Below, in pieces: positions 1 through 7,010 of a DNA stretch of 64,000 nt. The notes under the pieces were generated by a model. It was given only the letters and a program-made list of their open reading frames with translations, was not told the DNA's origin and made no database searches. A program made the translations under genes and the position numbers. Position 1 is the stretch's first letter. Each line of letters begins with the position of its first letter. The stretch is from Hyphomonas adhaerens MHS-3 (GTDB lineage: Bacteria; Pseudomonadota; Alphaproteobacteria; Caulobacterales; Hyphomonadaceae): assembly GCF_000685235.1 (NCBI RefSeq), contig NZ_ARYH01000001.1:248001-312000 (forward strand), in the 5' to 3' direction.

Positions 1-335
1 CGTTCACCGCTGTTCAGCAGCGCCAGCACATTGGACTCGAGGAAGGCCTGCGGCCCGATATTGAAGGCGAAGGACACCAGCGCATCGAATTCGTTCTGGG
101 TCAGCGGCGTCAGGACGCGCTGGCCGATCAGGTCTTCGATGGGCTTCAGATCATGATGGCGCAGCACGAGTTCGGCATCTGCACGGGTGACGCGAAGTCC
201 TTCCCGGGCTCCAGCTGTGTGGCCAAATCCAACGATCCAGGAGCCGTCCGGCAGGCGGGTTGCACGCGCACGAAAGCCCTCGAAGCTCTTGATAAGCTCG
301 ACCCCGGCTCCGGACGTGCGTGTTGGCAGGGCCAA
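1..335 (-). CDS. phage-type lysozyme (GH24), 3' end outside window
   Basis: Reading the minus strand gives an open frame containing VELIKSFEGFRARA, DGSWIVGFGHTAGAREG and LTQNEFDALVSFAFNIG, the three signature blocks of T4-type (glycoside hydrolase 24) lysozymes, which cleave peptidoglycan. The glutamate in SFEGF is the expected catalytic acid. The frame runs off the left edge, so only the catalytic N-terminal part is visible (about 111 residues) and any C-terminal domain is unknown. I chose a TTG start at 335 because GGGAG lies about 9 nt upstream and the motif then begins about 12 residues in; an in-frame GTG at 383 is the alternative. No signal peptide is evident. A palindrome shared with the marR region lies about 90 bp upstream. 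Confidence 0.8.
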   Translation of the reverse strand, partial: MALPTRTSGAGVELIKSFEGFRARATRLPDGSWIVGFGHTAGAREGLRVTRADAELVLRHHDLKPIEDLIGQRVLTPLTQNEFDALVSFAFNIGPQAFLESNVLALLNSGE

Positions 336-426
336 GACAAATGGCTCCCGTATTGAAACAGTTGGTGTTTTTCTATGACGCACCCGTGCAAATGGCGCGC
401 CTTTTCCCCTGTTGCGTGAGTCCGGC

Positions 427-438
427 GTGCATATGCAG
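427..438. promoter_or_regulatory. GTGCATATGCAG near-palindrome, possible operator
   Basis: GTGCATATGCAG matches 11 of 12 bases of the perfect palindrome found before the TPR gene at 2576-2587. It sits between the end of mgtE and the start of the lysozyme gene, on the upstream side of the latter. It may be another site for the MarR protein encoded at 1900-2358; this is inferred only from motif sharing. Confidence 0.35.
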
Positions 439-453
439 GTCAGAAACCGGACT

Positions 454-1872
454 TCAGAGCAGAACCAGCGTCGCCAGCCCAAGGAAGGAGAAAAATGCCA
501 TCACATCGGTCAGCGTCAACACAAAGACCGAGGAGGCCACGGCCGGGTCTGCGCCAAGTTTCTTGAGGCCGAGCGGCACGAGGATGCCTGAGAAGGCCGC
601 CCACAGGAACGTCGCCATCATGGCCGAGGCGAGCACGAGCGACAGTTTCACATCGTGGAACCAGAGCTGTGCGACGAGGCCGACGCCGACCGCAAACAGG
701 ACCCCGTTCACGAGACCGCTCAACACTTCGCGCAGGATGGCCCGGCGCACGGCGTCCCCTTCCAGCTGGCGCTCGGCAATGGCGCGGACGGCCACAACGA
801 GGCCCTGGCTGCCGGCATTGCCGCCCAGCGCCGCAACCACCGGCATGAGGATCGCCAGCTGCACGACCTGGTTCAGCGTGCCTTCGAACAGCGAGATGAT
901 GCCCGAGGCAACAAAGGCGGTGACGAGATTGACGGCCAGCCACGGAGCCCGCGCCCGCACCGTATCGACCACGGAGTCAGACCCGTCTGCGGAGCTGACG
1001 TTCAACAGCGAGAACAGGTCTTCCTCGGCCTCTTCCTGGATGACATCGACCATGTCATCGACCGTGATCATCCCGACGAGGCGCCCGGCAGCGTCCTTCA
1101 CAGGCGCAGAGGCCAGCGAGTATTTCTGGAACTGGAACGCGACTTCTTCCTGGTCCATGTCGGTGCGGACATCCGACAAAGGGTCGGTCATGATGTCGGA
1201 GAGCTGCACGTCGCGCGGCGTCCGCATCAGCGTCGCAAGCTGGACGATCCCCTGCAGCCGGTAGGCCGGATCGATCACATAGATTTCGTAAAAGACTTCC
1301 GGCAGTTCCTCGCCGAGTTCCCGGGCATGGTCGATGGCGTGGCCGACCGTCCAGTATTCCGGCACGGCCACGAATTCCGTCTGCATGAGACGGCCGGCCG
1401 ATTCCTCTTCATAGGCGAGGCCGCGTTCCAGCTGGGCCCGGTCGAAGGGCTCCAGGTCTTCAAGGATGCGTTCGCGGCGGTCATCCTCAAGATCTTCAAG
1501 GATGACGGTGGCATCATCGGAGTCGAGTTCGTCGAGGGCGCTGGCAACCGCTGTATCGGGAAGGACATCGACCGCCTCTTCCCGATAGGAATCGCGCAGC
1601 TCGATCAGGATGTCGGACGGCAGCTCCCCGCCCAGCAGCTCGACCGCATCGGAGAAGGTGTCGAAGGGCAGCGCTTCCAGCAGGTCGGCGGCGTCGGCCG
1701 GGTGCATGCGCTGCAGTGTCCGCGCCAGCCACCGGGTATCTCTCTCATCGACGGCGTCGGTGAGGTCGTCCAGCAGGTCCGGATCGACATTCGGCGGTTC
1801 TGGCGCCGGATTGGAAGGCGTGGACACATCCGTCATGGCGCCTGTCTTGCCGCTGTTGCTGCGCCGCGGCAA
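454..1872 (-). CDS. mgtE: MgtE-type magnesium transporter
   Basis: The 472-residue product has the MgtE layout: a cytoplasmic N domain (about residues 25-150, with ADAADLLEALPFD and LDELDSDDATVILEDL), a CBS pair (about 150-280, with LSDIMTDPLSDVRTDMDQEEVAFQFQ) and a C-terminal block of five hydrophobic helices (about 310-472, with NAGSQGLVVAVRAIAE). MgtE forms Mg2+-gated Mg2+ channels in the inner membrane. The leftmost start is a TTG with a strong GGAGAGGAGG 5 nt upstream; an ATG 12 codons in (MTDVSTPS, at 1836) lacks a good ribosome site, so I keep the TTG. It lies downstream of marR on the same strand with a short gap and may be cotranscribed. Confidence 0.93.
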   Translation of the reverse strand: MPRRSNSGKTGAMTDVSTPSNPAPEPPNVDPDLLDDLTDAVDERDTRWLARTLQRMHPADAADLLEALPFDTFSDAVELLGGELPSDILIELRDSYREEAVDVLPDTAVASALDELDSDDATVILEDLEDDRRERILEDLEPFDRAQLERGLAYEEESAGRLMQTEFVAVPEYWTVGHAIDHARELGEELPEVFYEIYVIDPAYRLQGIVQLATLMRTPRDVQLSDIMTDPLSDVRTDMDQEEVAFQFQKYSLASAPVKDAAGRLVGMITVDDMVDVIQEEAEEDLFSLLNVSSADGSDSVVDTVRARAPWLAVNLVTAFVASGIISLFEGTLNQVVQLAILMPVVAALGGNAGSQGLVVAVRAIAERQLEGDAVRRAILREVLSGLVNGVLFAVGVGLVAQLWFHDVKLSLVLASAMMATFLWAAFSGILVPLGLKKLGADPAVASSVFVLTLTDVMAFFSFLGLATLVLL

Positions 1873-1899
1873 GGCCCCTCCTCTCCCTGCGTGAAGATA

Positions 1900-2358
1900 T
1901 CAGGGCGAAAGCGTATCCGGGCGGACTTCCCGCAGGGCATTGGTCAGATTGTCGAGGTGGGGATCGCCCAGAACAGCCTCCATCTTCGCCTGCGCCTGCT
2001 TCCAGTAGGGGCGCGCCTCTTCCAGCTTCTTCAGGCCGAGCGTTGTGAGCAGGACGCGGCGCTTGCGGCCCGTGCCTTCATTGCCGCGATGGACAAAGCC
2101 GGCCTTTTCGAGCGGCTTCAGGTTCCGGGAAAGGGATGTCCGGTCGAGATTCATCAACTCGGCGACCTGCGAGATCGAGTCCGGCTCGTACCGGCCGATC
2201 ACATGCAATAGTCCGAATTGGGTAATCGTTAGTCCGGTCGGGCGCAGTGCATCGTCATAATGACGGGTGATAAGGCGCGCTGCACGCAACACGCGCCCCG
2301 CCACGCAGGTGCCTGTCACTTCAGAGAGAAGGTCAGCTGTATCGATCATCTCAGTCAT
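1900..2358 (-). CDS. MarR-family transcriptional regulator
   Basis: A 152-residue winged-helix protein: RPTGLTITQFGLLHVI, ISQVAELMNLDRTSLSRNLK (recognition helix) and the wing GNEGTGRKRRVLLTTLG are typical MarR features. MarR proteins bind palindromic operators as dimers and usually repress themselves and a divergent target, with a small-molecule or redox signal releasing them. An ATG at 2358 (MTEMIDTADLL) fits the usual N-terminus better than the upstream extension. GTGCATAT-type palindromes just before this gene and before the divergent TPR gene are the natural candidate operators. The ligand cannot be told from sequence. Confidence 0.88.
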   Translation of the reverse strand: MTEMIDTADLLSEVTGTCVAGRVLRAARLITRHYDDALRPTGLTITQFGLLHVIGRYEPDSISQVAELMNLDRTSLSRNLKPLEKAGFVHRGNEGTGRKRRVLLTTLGLKKLEEARPYWKQAQAKMEAVLGDPHLDNLTNALREVRPDTLSP

Positions 2359-2364
2359 GGTCTC

Positions 2365-2376
2365 GTGTATATGCAG
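2365..2376. promoter_or_regulatory. GTGTATATGCAG near-palindrome at marR start
   Basis: Matches 11 of 12 bases of the reverse complement of the site at 2455-2466 (GTGTATATGCAC). It lies only 6 bp upstream of the chosen marR ATG, where binding would block initiation. Candidate autorepression operator by inference. Confidence 0.4.
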
Positions 2377-2452
2377 CCTTTCCGGCATATGTCCAATCAC
2401 GCCCAGTTTTACTATGGTCACGCTTTAGAGTCCGTGTATGGAAACTCCAGTA

Positions 2453-2468
2453 TAGTGCATATACACTA
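2453..2468. promoter_or_regulatory. TAGTGCATATACACTA palindrome in marR/TPR intergenic region
   Basis: A 16-bp inverted repeat in which the half-sites TAGTGCAT and TAGTGTAT differ at one base. It lies 95 bp upstream of marR in the divergent intergenic region, a usual location for a MarR operator or promoter overlap. Confidence 0.5.
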
Positions 2469-2575
2469 TTTATAGGTTCGGCAAACACCTCCGTATGCCG
2501 GCCTCTCTCCTCCCCCGTCCGGTTGTCCTCGGCCGGACGGGGTCTTTCCCGGCACGTCGTGGCACACTCCATAAC

Positions 2576-2587
2576 GTGCATATGCAC
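2576..2587. promoter_or_regulatory. GTGCATATGCAC perfect palindrome before TPR gene
   Basis: A perfect 12-bp palindrome ending 25 bp before the ATG at 2613, with TAGTGCATATGCAC shared (on the minus strand) with the site at 2453-2468. Its position suits repression of the TPR gene by the adjacent MarR protein. Confidence 0.5.
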
Positions 2588-2612
2588 TAAATAGCCCAGA
2601 AAGGCGCCCCTC

Positions 2613-3182
2613 ATGTTTTCCTCCCGACACATCACCGCCGGCCTGCTCGCCCTCGGATTTGCCGCTGACCCGGCCTTCGCCGCCCCGGACATCTTTTATA
2701 ACGGGCCGGCCCCCGCCGAAGCCTGCGCAGAAGGCGTCGCAGAGCCTGGCGCAGCCTCTCCCTCACTGAAGCGGATTTGCGAAGCGGCGCTCGACGATCG
2801 CTCTCTGACACTTGCTGACAGGGCCGCAACACTCGCCAATTCCGGCATCGTCAGCCTGCGCCTCGGCGACTTCGAGCCCGCCCTCGCCCGCCTGAAGGAA
2901 GCGGCCGACCTTGGCCCGAAACGCAGCGACATATCGATTAGCCTTGCGGCCACCCTGATCCGGCTCGGACGTGCGGACGAAGCCATCGCGGCGCTGTCGG
3001 ATATCGATTCGGTGTCCCCGGAAAACCGGCACATCGCCTACTACAACCGCGCGCTGGCATACTGGGCGCTGGAAGACACGGAAGCGGCCTATCGGGACTT
3101 CTACACCAGCGCCGCCCTCAAACCAGGTTTCGCGCCGGCCGAAGAGGCGCTCGGACAGTTCCAGGTGGCATCGGTCGAATAA
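2613..3182 (+). CDS. exported TPR-repeat protein
   Basis: 189 residues with a Sec signal peptide (MFSSRHITAGLLALGF, probable cleavage after PAFA near residue 24). The mature part contains TPR-like helix pairs: ADRAATLANSGIVSLRLGDF, PALARLKEAADLGPKRSDIS, IALAATLIRLGRADEAIAAL-type turns, and ALAYWALEDTEAAYRDFYTS. TPR arrays act as protein-binding scaffolds, here probably in the periplasm. It is transcribed away from marR with a shared palindromic intergenic region, so it is the likely direct target of that regulator. Beyond this its role is unknown. Confidence 0.75.
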   Translation: MFSSRHITAGLLALGFAADPAFAAPDIFYNGPAPAEACAEGVAEPGAASPSLKRICEAALDDRSLTLADRAATLANSGIVSLRLGDFEPALARLKEAADLGPKRSDISISLAATLIRLGRADEAIAALSDIDSVSPENRHIAYYNRALAYWALEDTEAAYRDFYTSAALKPGFAPAEEALGQFQVASVE

Positions 3183-3218
3183 GCCCCGGCCGCATCAGGG
3201 CTGTTCGTGCGCCCGCAC

Positions 3219-3370
3219 AACAGCCCTGAGCGCGGTCTGTCGCGGAGCACAGTGAAGCGGGAAACATCAAAGGATTCATTCGATTGCTAAAATTGAACAG
3301 CCCTGAGCGCGATCCATCGCGGAACGTAGTGAAGCGGGGATCAATTTGGGATTCATTCATTCGCTAAAAT
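3219..3370. repeat. two direct copies of a 75-bp repeat
   Basis: Copy 1 (3219-3293) and copy 2 (3296-3370) both begin AACAGCCCTGAGCGCG and end GCTAAAAT, with about 80% identity between (shared TCGCGGA, GTAGTGAAGCGGG-like and GGATTCATTC blocks). No open frame with coding character crosses them. They sit between the TPR gene and tRNA-Leu and may be a family of dispersed intergenic repeats. Confidence 0.75.
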
Positions 3371-3390
3371 CGATCCTCGATCGATTTTTT
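3366..3390. terminator. hairpin with T-run
   Basis: A 10-bp perfect stem, AAAATCGATC and GATCGATTTT, around the loop CTC, followed by extra T residues. Because the stem ends are A and T runs it could act on either strand: for the TPR gene on plus, or for tRNA-Leu transcripts on minus. Confidence 0.6.
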
Positions 3391-3416
3391 GGCGCGACGC
3401 GCCAATCGCGAATGAA

Positions 3417-3501
3417 TGGTGCGGTCGAGAGGACTCGAACCTCCACGGGTTGCCCCACAGCGACCTCAACGCTGCGCGTCTACCAATTCCGCCACGACCG
3501 C
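3417..3501 (-). tRNA. tRNA-Leu (anticodon GAG)
   Basis: The minus strand reads GCGGTCGTGGCGGAATTGG, a D-loop GGTAGACGC, an anticodon arm around GTTGAGGTC, a long variable arm as in class II tRNAs, the T arm GGTTCGAGTCCTC and the 3' acceptor strand CGACCGCA. The 7-bp acceptor stem GCGGTCG/CGACCGC is perfect. CCA is encoded (3417-3419). The long variable arm and GAG anticodon identify leucine. Confidence 0.95.
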
Positions 3502-3586
3502 ACATGTCTCATTCGAGGCGAAGGCGCCGTATAAGGCCCGTCCGGCGCTTTGTGAAGCCCCGAATACACCCTATATGCGGGGCGTG

Positions 3587-4285
3587 ATGCACAAATTTCC
3601 ACCTGTTCAATGGGCCGTGTCCGATCAGCCGGTTCCGTACGAAGATGCGCTGGCCTTCATGGAGGCGCGGGCGCGAGCGATTTACGAGGACGGCGCGCCC
3701 GAGCTCGTCTGGTTTCTCGAGCATCCGCCGCTCTATACGGCGGGCACGTCAGCAAAGCTGGACGACCTGCGGGACCCTTCCCGATTCCCGGTTTTCGATG
3801 CCGGGCGCGGCGGGCAATACACCTATCACGGGCCCGGCCAGCGGGTGGCCTATGTGATGCTGAACGTTGGCCAGCGCGGCAAGGATGTGCGCGCCTTCGT
3901 GCAGAATCTCGAACGCTGGATCATCACGGCGCTGCAAAGCTTCAACATCGACTCCGGCCCCCGTGACGGCCGTGTCGGCGTCTGGGTCGACCGGACGCAG
4001 GCCGGCGGCCCGCTGCGCGAAGACAAGATCGCCGCCATCGGCGTGCGCCTGAAACGCTGGGTCAGCTTCCATGGCATCAGCCTGAATGTGGAGCCGGATC
4101 TGGAGCACTTCACCGGCATCACGCCCTGCGGCATTGCCGATCCGCGCTATGGCGTGACCAGTCTCGCCGATCTCGGCATTCCGGCAACGATGGCAGATGC
4201 CGACATCGCCTTGCGCGATGCGTTTGAAACCGTGTTCGACAGCCAGCTTGTGCCGGTGCCCGGCCCGCTTCAGCCGGCCGCGTAG
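3587..4285 (+). CDS. lipB: octanoyl-[acyl-carrier protein]:protein octanoyltransferase
   Basis: LipB moves octanoyl groups from ACP to the lipoyl domains of 2-oxoacid dehydrogenases and GcvH, the first step of endogenous lipoate synthesis. The 232-residue product has the family signatures [37 protein letters not shown], the active-site lysine region [20 protein letters not shown] and the catalytic cysteine in GITPCGI. An in-frame extension upstream runs through the tRNA gene and is not real; ATG 3587 gives the standard length with GGGG just upstream, and ATG 3575 is an alternative. Its 3' end overlaps the convergent DUF805-like gene by 16 bp. Confidence 0.94.
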   Translation: MHKFPPVQWAVSDQPVPYEDALAFMEARARAIYEDGAPELVWFLEHPPLYTAGTSAKLDDLRDPSRFPVFDAGRGGQYTYHGPGQRVAYVMLNVGQRGKDVRAFVQNLERWIITALQSFNIDSGPRDGRVGVWVDRTQAGGPLREDKIAAIGVRLKRWVSFHGISLNVEPDLEHFTGITPCGIADPRYGVTSLADLGIPATMADADIALRDAFETVFDSQLVPVPGPLQPAA

Positions 4286-5049
4286 GCCGAAGGAACTTCA
4301 TCCTCGCCCTGCGCAATGTCGCTGCCGGTCCGGAACCGGCCAACCCCGCCATTCGGCATGCGGGCGACATAGAGCAGCGACCAGAGCATCACGAAAAAGG
4401 AGGCTGGCGCCCAGACCATCATGGCAAGCCCGAGTCCGGCGCTGGCGGCCATATCACGTTCGCTTTGCGGCGGCCCCTGGCGGCCTTTCTCCGGCGGGCG
4501 CTTGTCAGCCTGCTCCGCGGGTGCGGCAGCCGCCCCTGCGCCCTGCCCGGCGGCGGCTTCGGCCGACACGGCAGGCTTCGGTGCATGCATCTCTTCATAC
4601 TGTTTGATGCCGCCCTGTGCGCCGACAAAGAAAGCGGCCAGACCCAACATCAGCGGGACCAGAACGATCGTCGCCCGGAGTGGCGACTTGTGCGCCTCGT
4701 TGAAGCGCCGGACATGGGCAATCCAGGAGGTGAACTCCGTCGCGATCATGAACACGAAGAACGGCAGCAGCACTTCCGGGACCGGCACGATAAAACCGTC
4801 GACCGGCTTCCAGAGACCGCTCAGGTCTGCGCCTGACAGCGACGCCACAAACACGGCAAACACCGGCACGATGAACAGCAGCACCCGGCCCAAGAACATG
4901 AAGGTCCACGCCCGGCTGAAATGCAGCTTCGGGCTCGACCCAAGCGGATTGAACAGGGTCTGGCCCCAGTTCATCTCGTGGGGATTGTCGCGCGCATCCT
5001 TGATCCAGGGACGGTGCGGATCAATCGCGTCGGGATAATAGGGTTTCAT
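4270..5049 (-). CDS. DUF805-like multi-pass membrane protein with Ala/Pro/Gln linker
   Basis: 259 residues with about four hydrophobic segments (near residues 48-70, 90-112, 128-147 and 205-230) and a low-complexity Ala/Gly/Pro/Gln stretch near residues 160-195. The [21 protein letters not shown] segment resembles the RxHDxGxS turn of DUF805 proteins, and [14 protein letters not shown] resembles their C-terminal G-P-N-R-F/Y-G motif, so I take it as a divergent member. It is the last of four minus-strand genes of this type. Start chosen at ATG 5049 with AAGGA upstream, which avoids overlap with the neighbour at 5090. Function unknown. Confidence 0.65.
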   Translation of the reverse strand: MKPYYPDAIDPHRPWIKDARDNPHEMNWGQTLFNPLGSSPKLHFSRAWTFMFLGRVLLFIVPVFAVFVASLSGADLSGLWKPVDGFIVPVPEVLLPFFVFMIATEFTSWIAHVRRFNEAHKSPLRATIVLVPLMLGLAAFFVGAQGGIKQYEEMHAPKPAVSAEAAAGQGAGAAAAPAEQADKRPPEKGRQGPPQSERDMAASAGLGLAMMVWAPASFFVMLWSLLYVARMPNGGVGRFRTGSDIAQGEDEVPSAYAAG

Positions 5050-5089
5050 GCGTGAGCGAGTCCTTGGACGAAGTGTCAGGGGCGTAGTG

Positions 5090-5614
5090 TCAGGGCGTGT
5101 CAGAGCTGCCGGTTGGCGGCCCGTGGGCATTGGTCTCCGGATCGGAAGGCAGACGGGCCCCGATCAGGGCGAGTCCGGCACTGCCAATCAGGAAACTGGC
5201 GAGCGTGGTCAGAGCTGTGCCGCGGGCAATCTGGAGCGCATGTTCCTGCTGGGCCTGCAGCATGCCGCCAAAACCGTCCTTCAGGCCGATCTCCTGGATC
5301 TGGGTCATCAACGGCATCATGTTCGGCGACAGGATCGGAAGCAGCACGGCGTTCAGGATCGACGTGACCACCACAAACCCGAACAGGATCAGAATGTTGA
5401 ACCACGCGGTCTGCCCGGCATCGTGCAGGCGTTTTCCGAAGACGCAGAAATAAGCCCACAGCATCGGGTATTGCAGGATCGCTGCCCCGATGGAGGCAAC
5501 GACCGTCAGGACCTGAATGATCAGACCGGCACCCGTCAGCAGGATCAGGCCACGCAGGAAATCGCGTGGGCCGATCCGGCCTTTCGGGCTCAGCAGGACA
5601 CGGGAAATGTCCAT
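5090..5614 (-). CDS. DUF805 family membrane protein
   Basis: 174 residues. MDISRVLLSPKGRIGPRDFLRG is the DUF805 N-terminal GRIxRxxFW motif, CVFGKRLHDAGQTAWFNIL the central RLHDxGxSGW motif, followed by two or three more hydrophobic helices. AGGAGT lies 11 nt before the ATG. DUF805 proteins are small inner-membrane proteins of unknown molecular role. The central region (GFGGMLQAQQEHALQIARG) is an amphipathic insertion similar in place to the one in the 6329-6862 paralogue, so these two are probably closest relatives within the cluster. Confidence 0.85.
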   Translation of the reverse strand: MDISRVLLSPKGRIGPRDFLRGLILLTGAGLIIQVLTVVASIGAAILQYPMLWAYFCVFGKRLHDAGQTAWFNILILFGFVVVTSILNAVLLPILSPNMMPLMTQIQEIGLKDGFGGMLQAQQEHALQIARGTALTTLASFLIGSAGLALIGARLPSDPETNAHGPPTGSSDTP

Positions 5615-5705
5615 GAAATGAAATACTCCTGTCGTCAGGGCGGGTCTTCTGCCGCGTTCTTATCAATAAACGATAAATTCACGCAAGAGAAACCCGCACA
5701 ATGAA

Positions 5706-5732
5706 GAGCCGGACCCCGCAAGGGCCCGGCTC
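5706..5732. terminator. GC hairpin between DUF805 genes
   Basis: Perfect 7-bp stem GAGCCGG/CCGGCTC between the stop of the 5779 gene and the start of the 5090 gene. The following T-run on the minus strand is weak (TTCATTGTG), so it may be an attenuator or mRNA-stabilising hairpin and not a strong terminator. Confidence 0.4.
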
Positions 5733-5778
5733 GGAAATTTATGTCCGGCCGAGGCCGGGAACGGCGCCTTCGCGCCGC

Positions 5779-6228
5779 TCAGACAAACGTGTCGGCAGCG
5801 CCGGCGCCCGGGTTCAGCGGATCCGGACCATACTTGTTCGGCCCCTTGGTACCCGGGATACAGGCGATGACGATCATGGCGATCGACGCGATGAAACCGA
5901 TCACCGGGATCACGCTGGCCACCACGAGGCCGAGATAGATCCAGCCCGTCTGGTTGATATCATGCAGCCGGCGCACAAACAGCGCGATGCTGGGAATGAC
6001 AATCGCCAGGCCGTAAATCACGATCAGCGCAATCAGGATGAAACCAAGCGGCGAAACTTCCTCGGTGCGCATGTTGATTCCGCCAAGGACGAAGAACAGG
6101 ATGGCCCAGATGGCAACGATGATCATGTTGAACAGGTAGACCCACCAGTATTCCGAGCGCATCGAGCGCCCCTGGAAATCCACATAACGCGCGAAGAACA
6201 TTTTTACTGCGTCTGGAAAGCTGACCAT
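5779..6228 (-). CDS. DUF805 family membrane protein
   Basis: 149 residues. The N-terminus MVSFPDAVKMFFARYVDFQGRSMRSEYWWV is the classical DUF805 start (V..cl.kY.dF.GRasRsEyWwF), followed by four hydrophobic helices, the motif ALFVRRLHDINQTGW and the C-terminal CIPGTKGPNKYGPDP. This is the most canonical member of the cluster. ATG 6228 has AGGAGA 6 nt upstream, which settles the start against an upstream in-frame alternative. Inner-membrane location; molecular function unknown for the family. Confidence 0.92.
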   Translation of the reverse strand: MVSFPDAVKMFFARYVDFQGRSMRSEYWWVYLFNMIIVAIWAILFFVLGGINMRTEEVSPLGFILIALIVIYGLAIVIPSIALFVRRLHDINQTGWIYLGLVVASVIPVIGFIASIAMIVIACIPGTKGPNKYGPDPLNPGAGAADTFV

Positions 6229-6328
6229 TTCAGGTCTCCTTGTGTTGCCGGGCCCTCTTTGAAGCACCCGTGCTGTTGATCATTCTGACTGCATGCCGTC
6301 CGTAGAGAGACGACGGAAATCTACTGAT

Positions 6329-6862
6329 TTAGCTGAAGGTGGTGCCTGCACTGCCCGGTCCGGGGCCATACTGATTGTCATTCGGATCGGTCTTGAACAG
6401 GCTCATCACGAAGCCGACCACGCCGGTCACGATCGCGGTGGACAGGATGGACGGCAGCAATTGCGCCTGTGACATCCGCTTGGACTCTTCCATGACATAC
6501 GCCATCGCGGCGCCCGGATCGTTGGAGGACAGGTAATCCTGCATGTTCTCTTCCATCTCGCGCTGCATGGCCCCGACATCGACCCCGAACAGGGCTGGCA
6601 GGACCATTCCGGAGATGGCGGAAACGACAATCGCCAGCACGATCATGGCCAGCGTCAGCCAGCCGGTCTTGCCGGCATCATGGAAGCGCTTGGCATGCAC
6701 GGCGATCCAGGGCCAGATGAAGATGATGCTGACGAATCCCAGAAACGGCGACACATAGGCCGACACAACCGTCAGCACGGCGCTGATGCCGAACAGGGTC
6801 AGGACCGCCCGCCAATAAGTCGGCTGGTCGATGCGTCCGTTCGGACTGAAAAGAAGTTCCAT
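6329..6862 (-). CDS. DUF805 family membrane protein
   Basis: 177 residues, first of the four-gene minus-strand run. MELLFSPNGRIDQPTYWRAV carries the GRIxxxxYW motif, VHAKRFHDAGKTGWLTL the RxHDxGKTGW motif and DPNDNQYGPGP the C-terminal motif. Between helices 3 and 4 lies a Met/Gln-rich amphipathic stretch (about residues 95-140). GGGGA precedes the ATG. The paralogues at 5090 and 5779 lie 100-470 bp downstream, so the group could be one transcript with internal hairpins. Confidence 0.88.
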   Translation of the reverse strand: MELLFSPNGRIDQPTYWRAVLTLFGISAVLTVVSAYVSPFLGFVSIIFIWPWIAVHAKRFHDAGKTGWLTLAMIVLAIVVSAISGMVLPALFGVDVGAMQREMEENMQDYLSSNDPGAAMAYVMEESKRMSQAQLLPSILSTAIVTGVVGFVMSLFKTDPNDNQYGPGPGSAGTTFS

Positions 6863-7010
6863 TGCCGGTCCCCAAGATGATCGTTCGATGCGCGGGAATT
6901 CCTGCCCTTCCCCCGCAGGTGTTGCCGGGCGGCATAGTCAGCCGACCCGGGCATTCCTGCGACAGGATAGCGCGGCAATTTGATTATTGGGAGGTTAATT
7001 CGTCCCCGAT

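Noticed and set aside
655..2211. 518-residue plus-strand open frame opposite mgtE and marR
   Set aside because: It is antisense to two well-supported genes, is rich in Arg/His/Gln and lacks any domain; GC-rich codon bias of the real genes creates it.
3416..3586. N-terminal extension of lipB through the tRNA-Leu gene
   Set aside because: The extension crosses a complete tRNA and is absent from LipB proteins.
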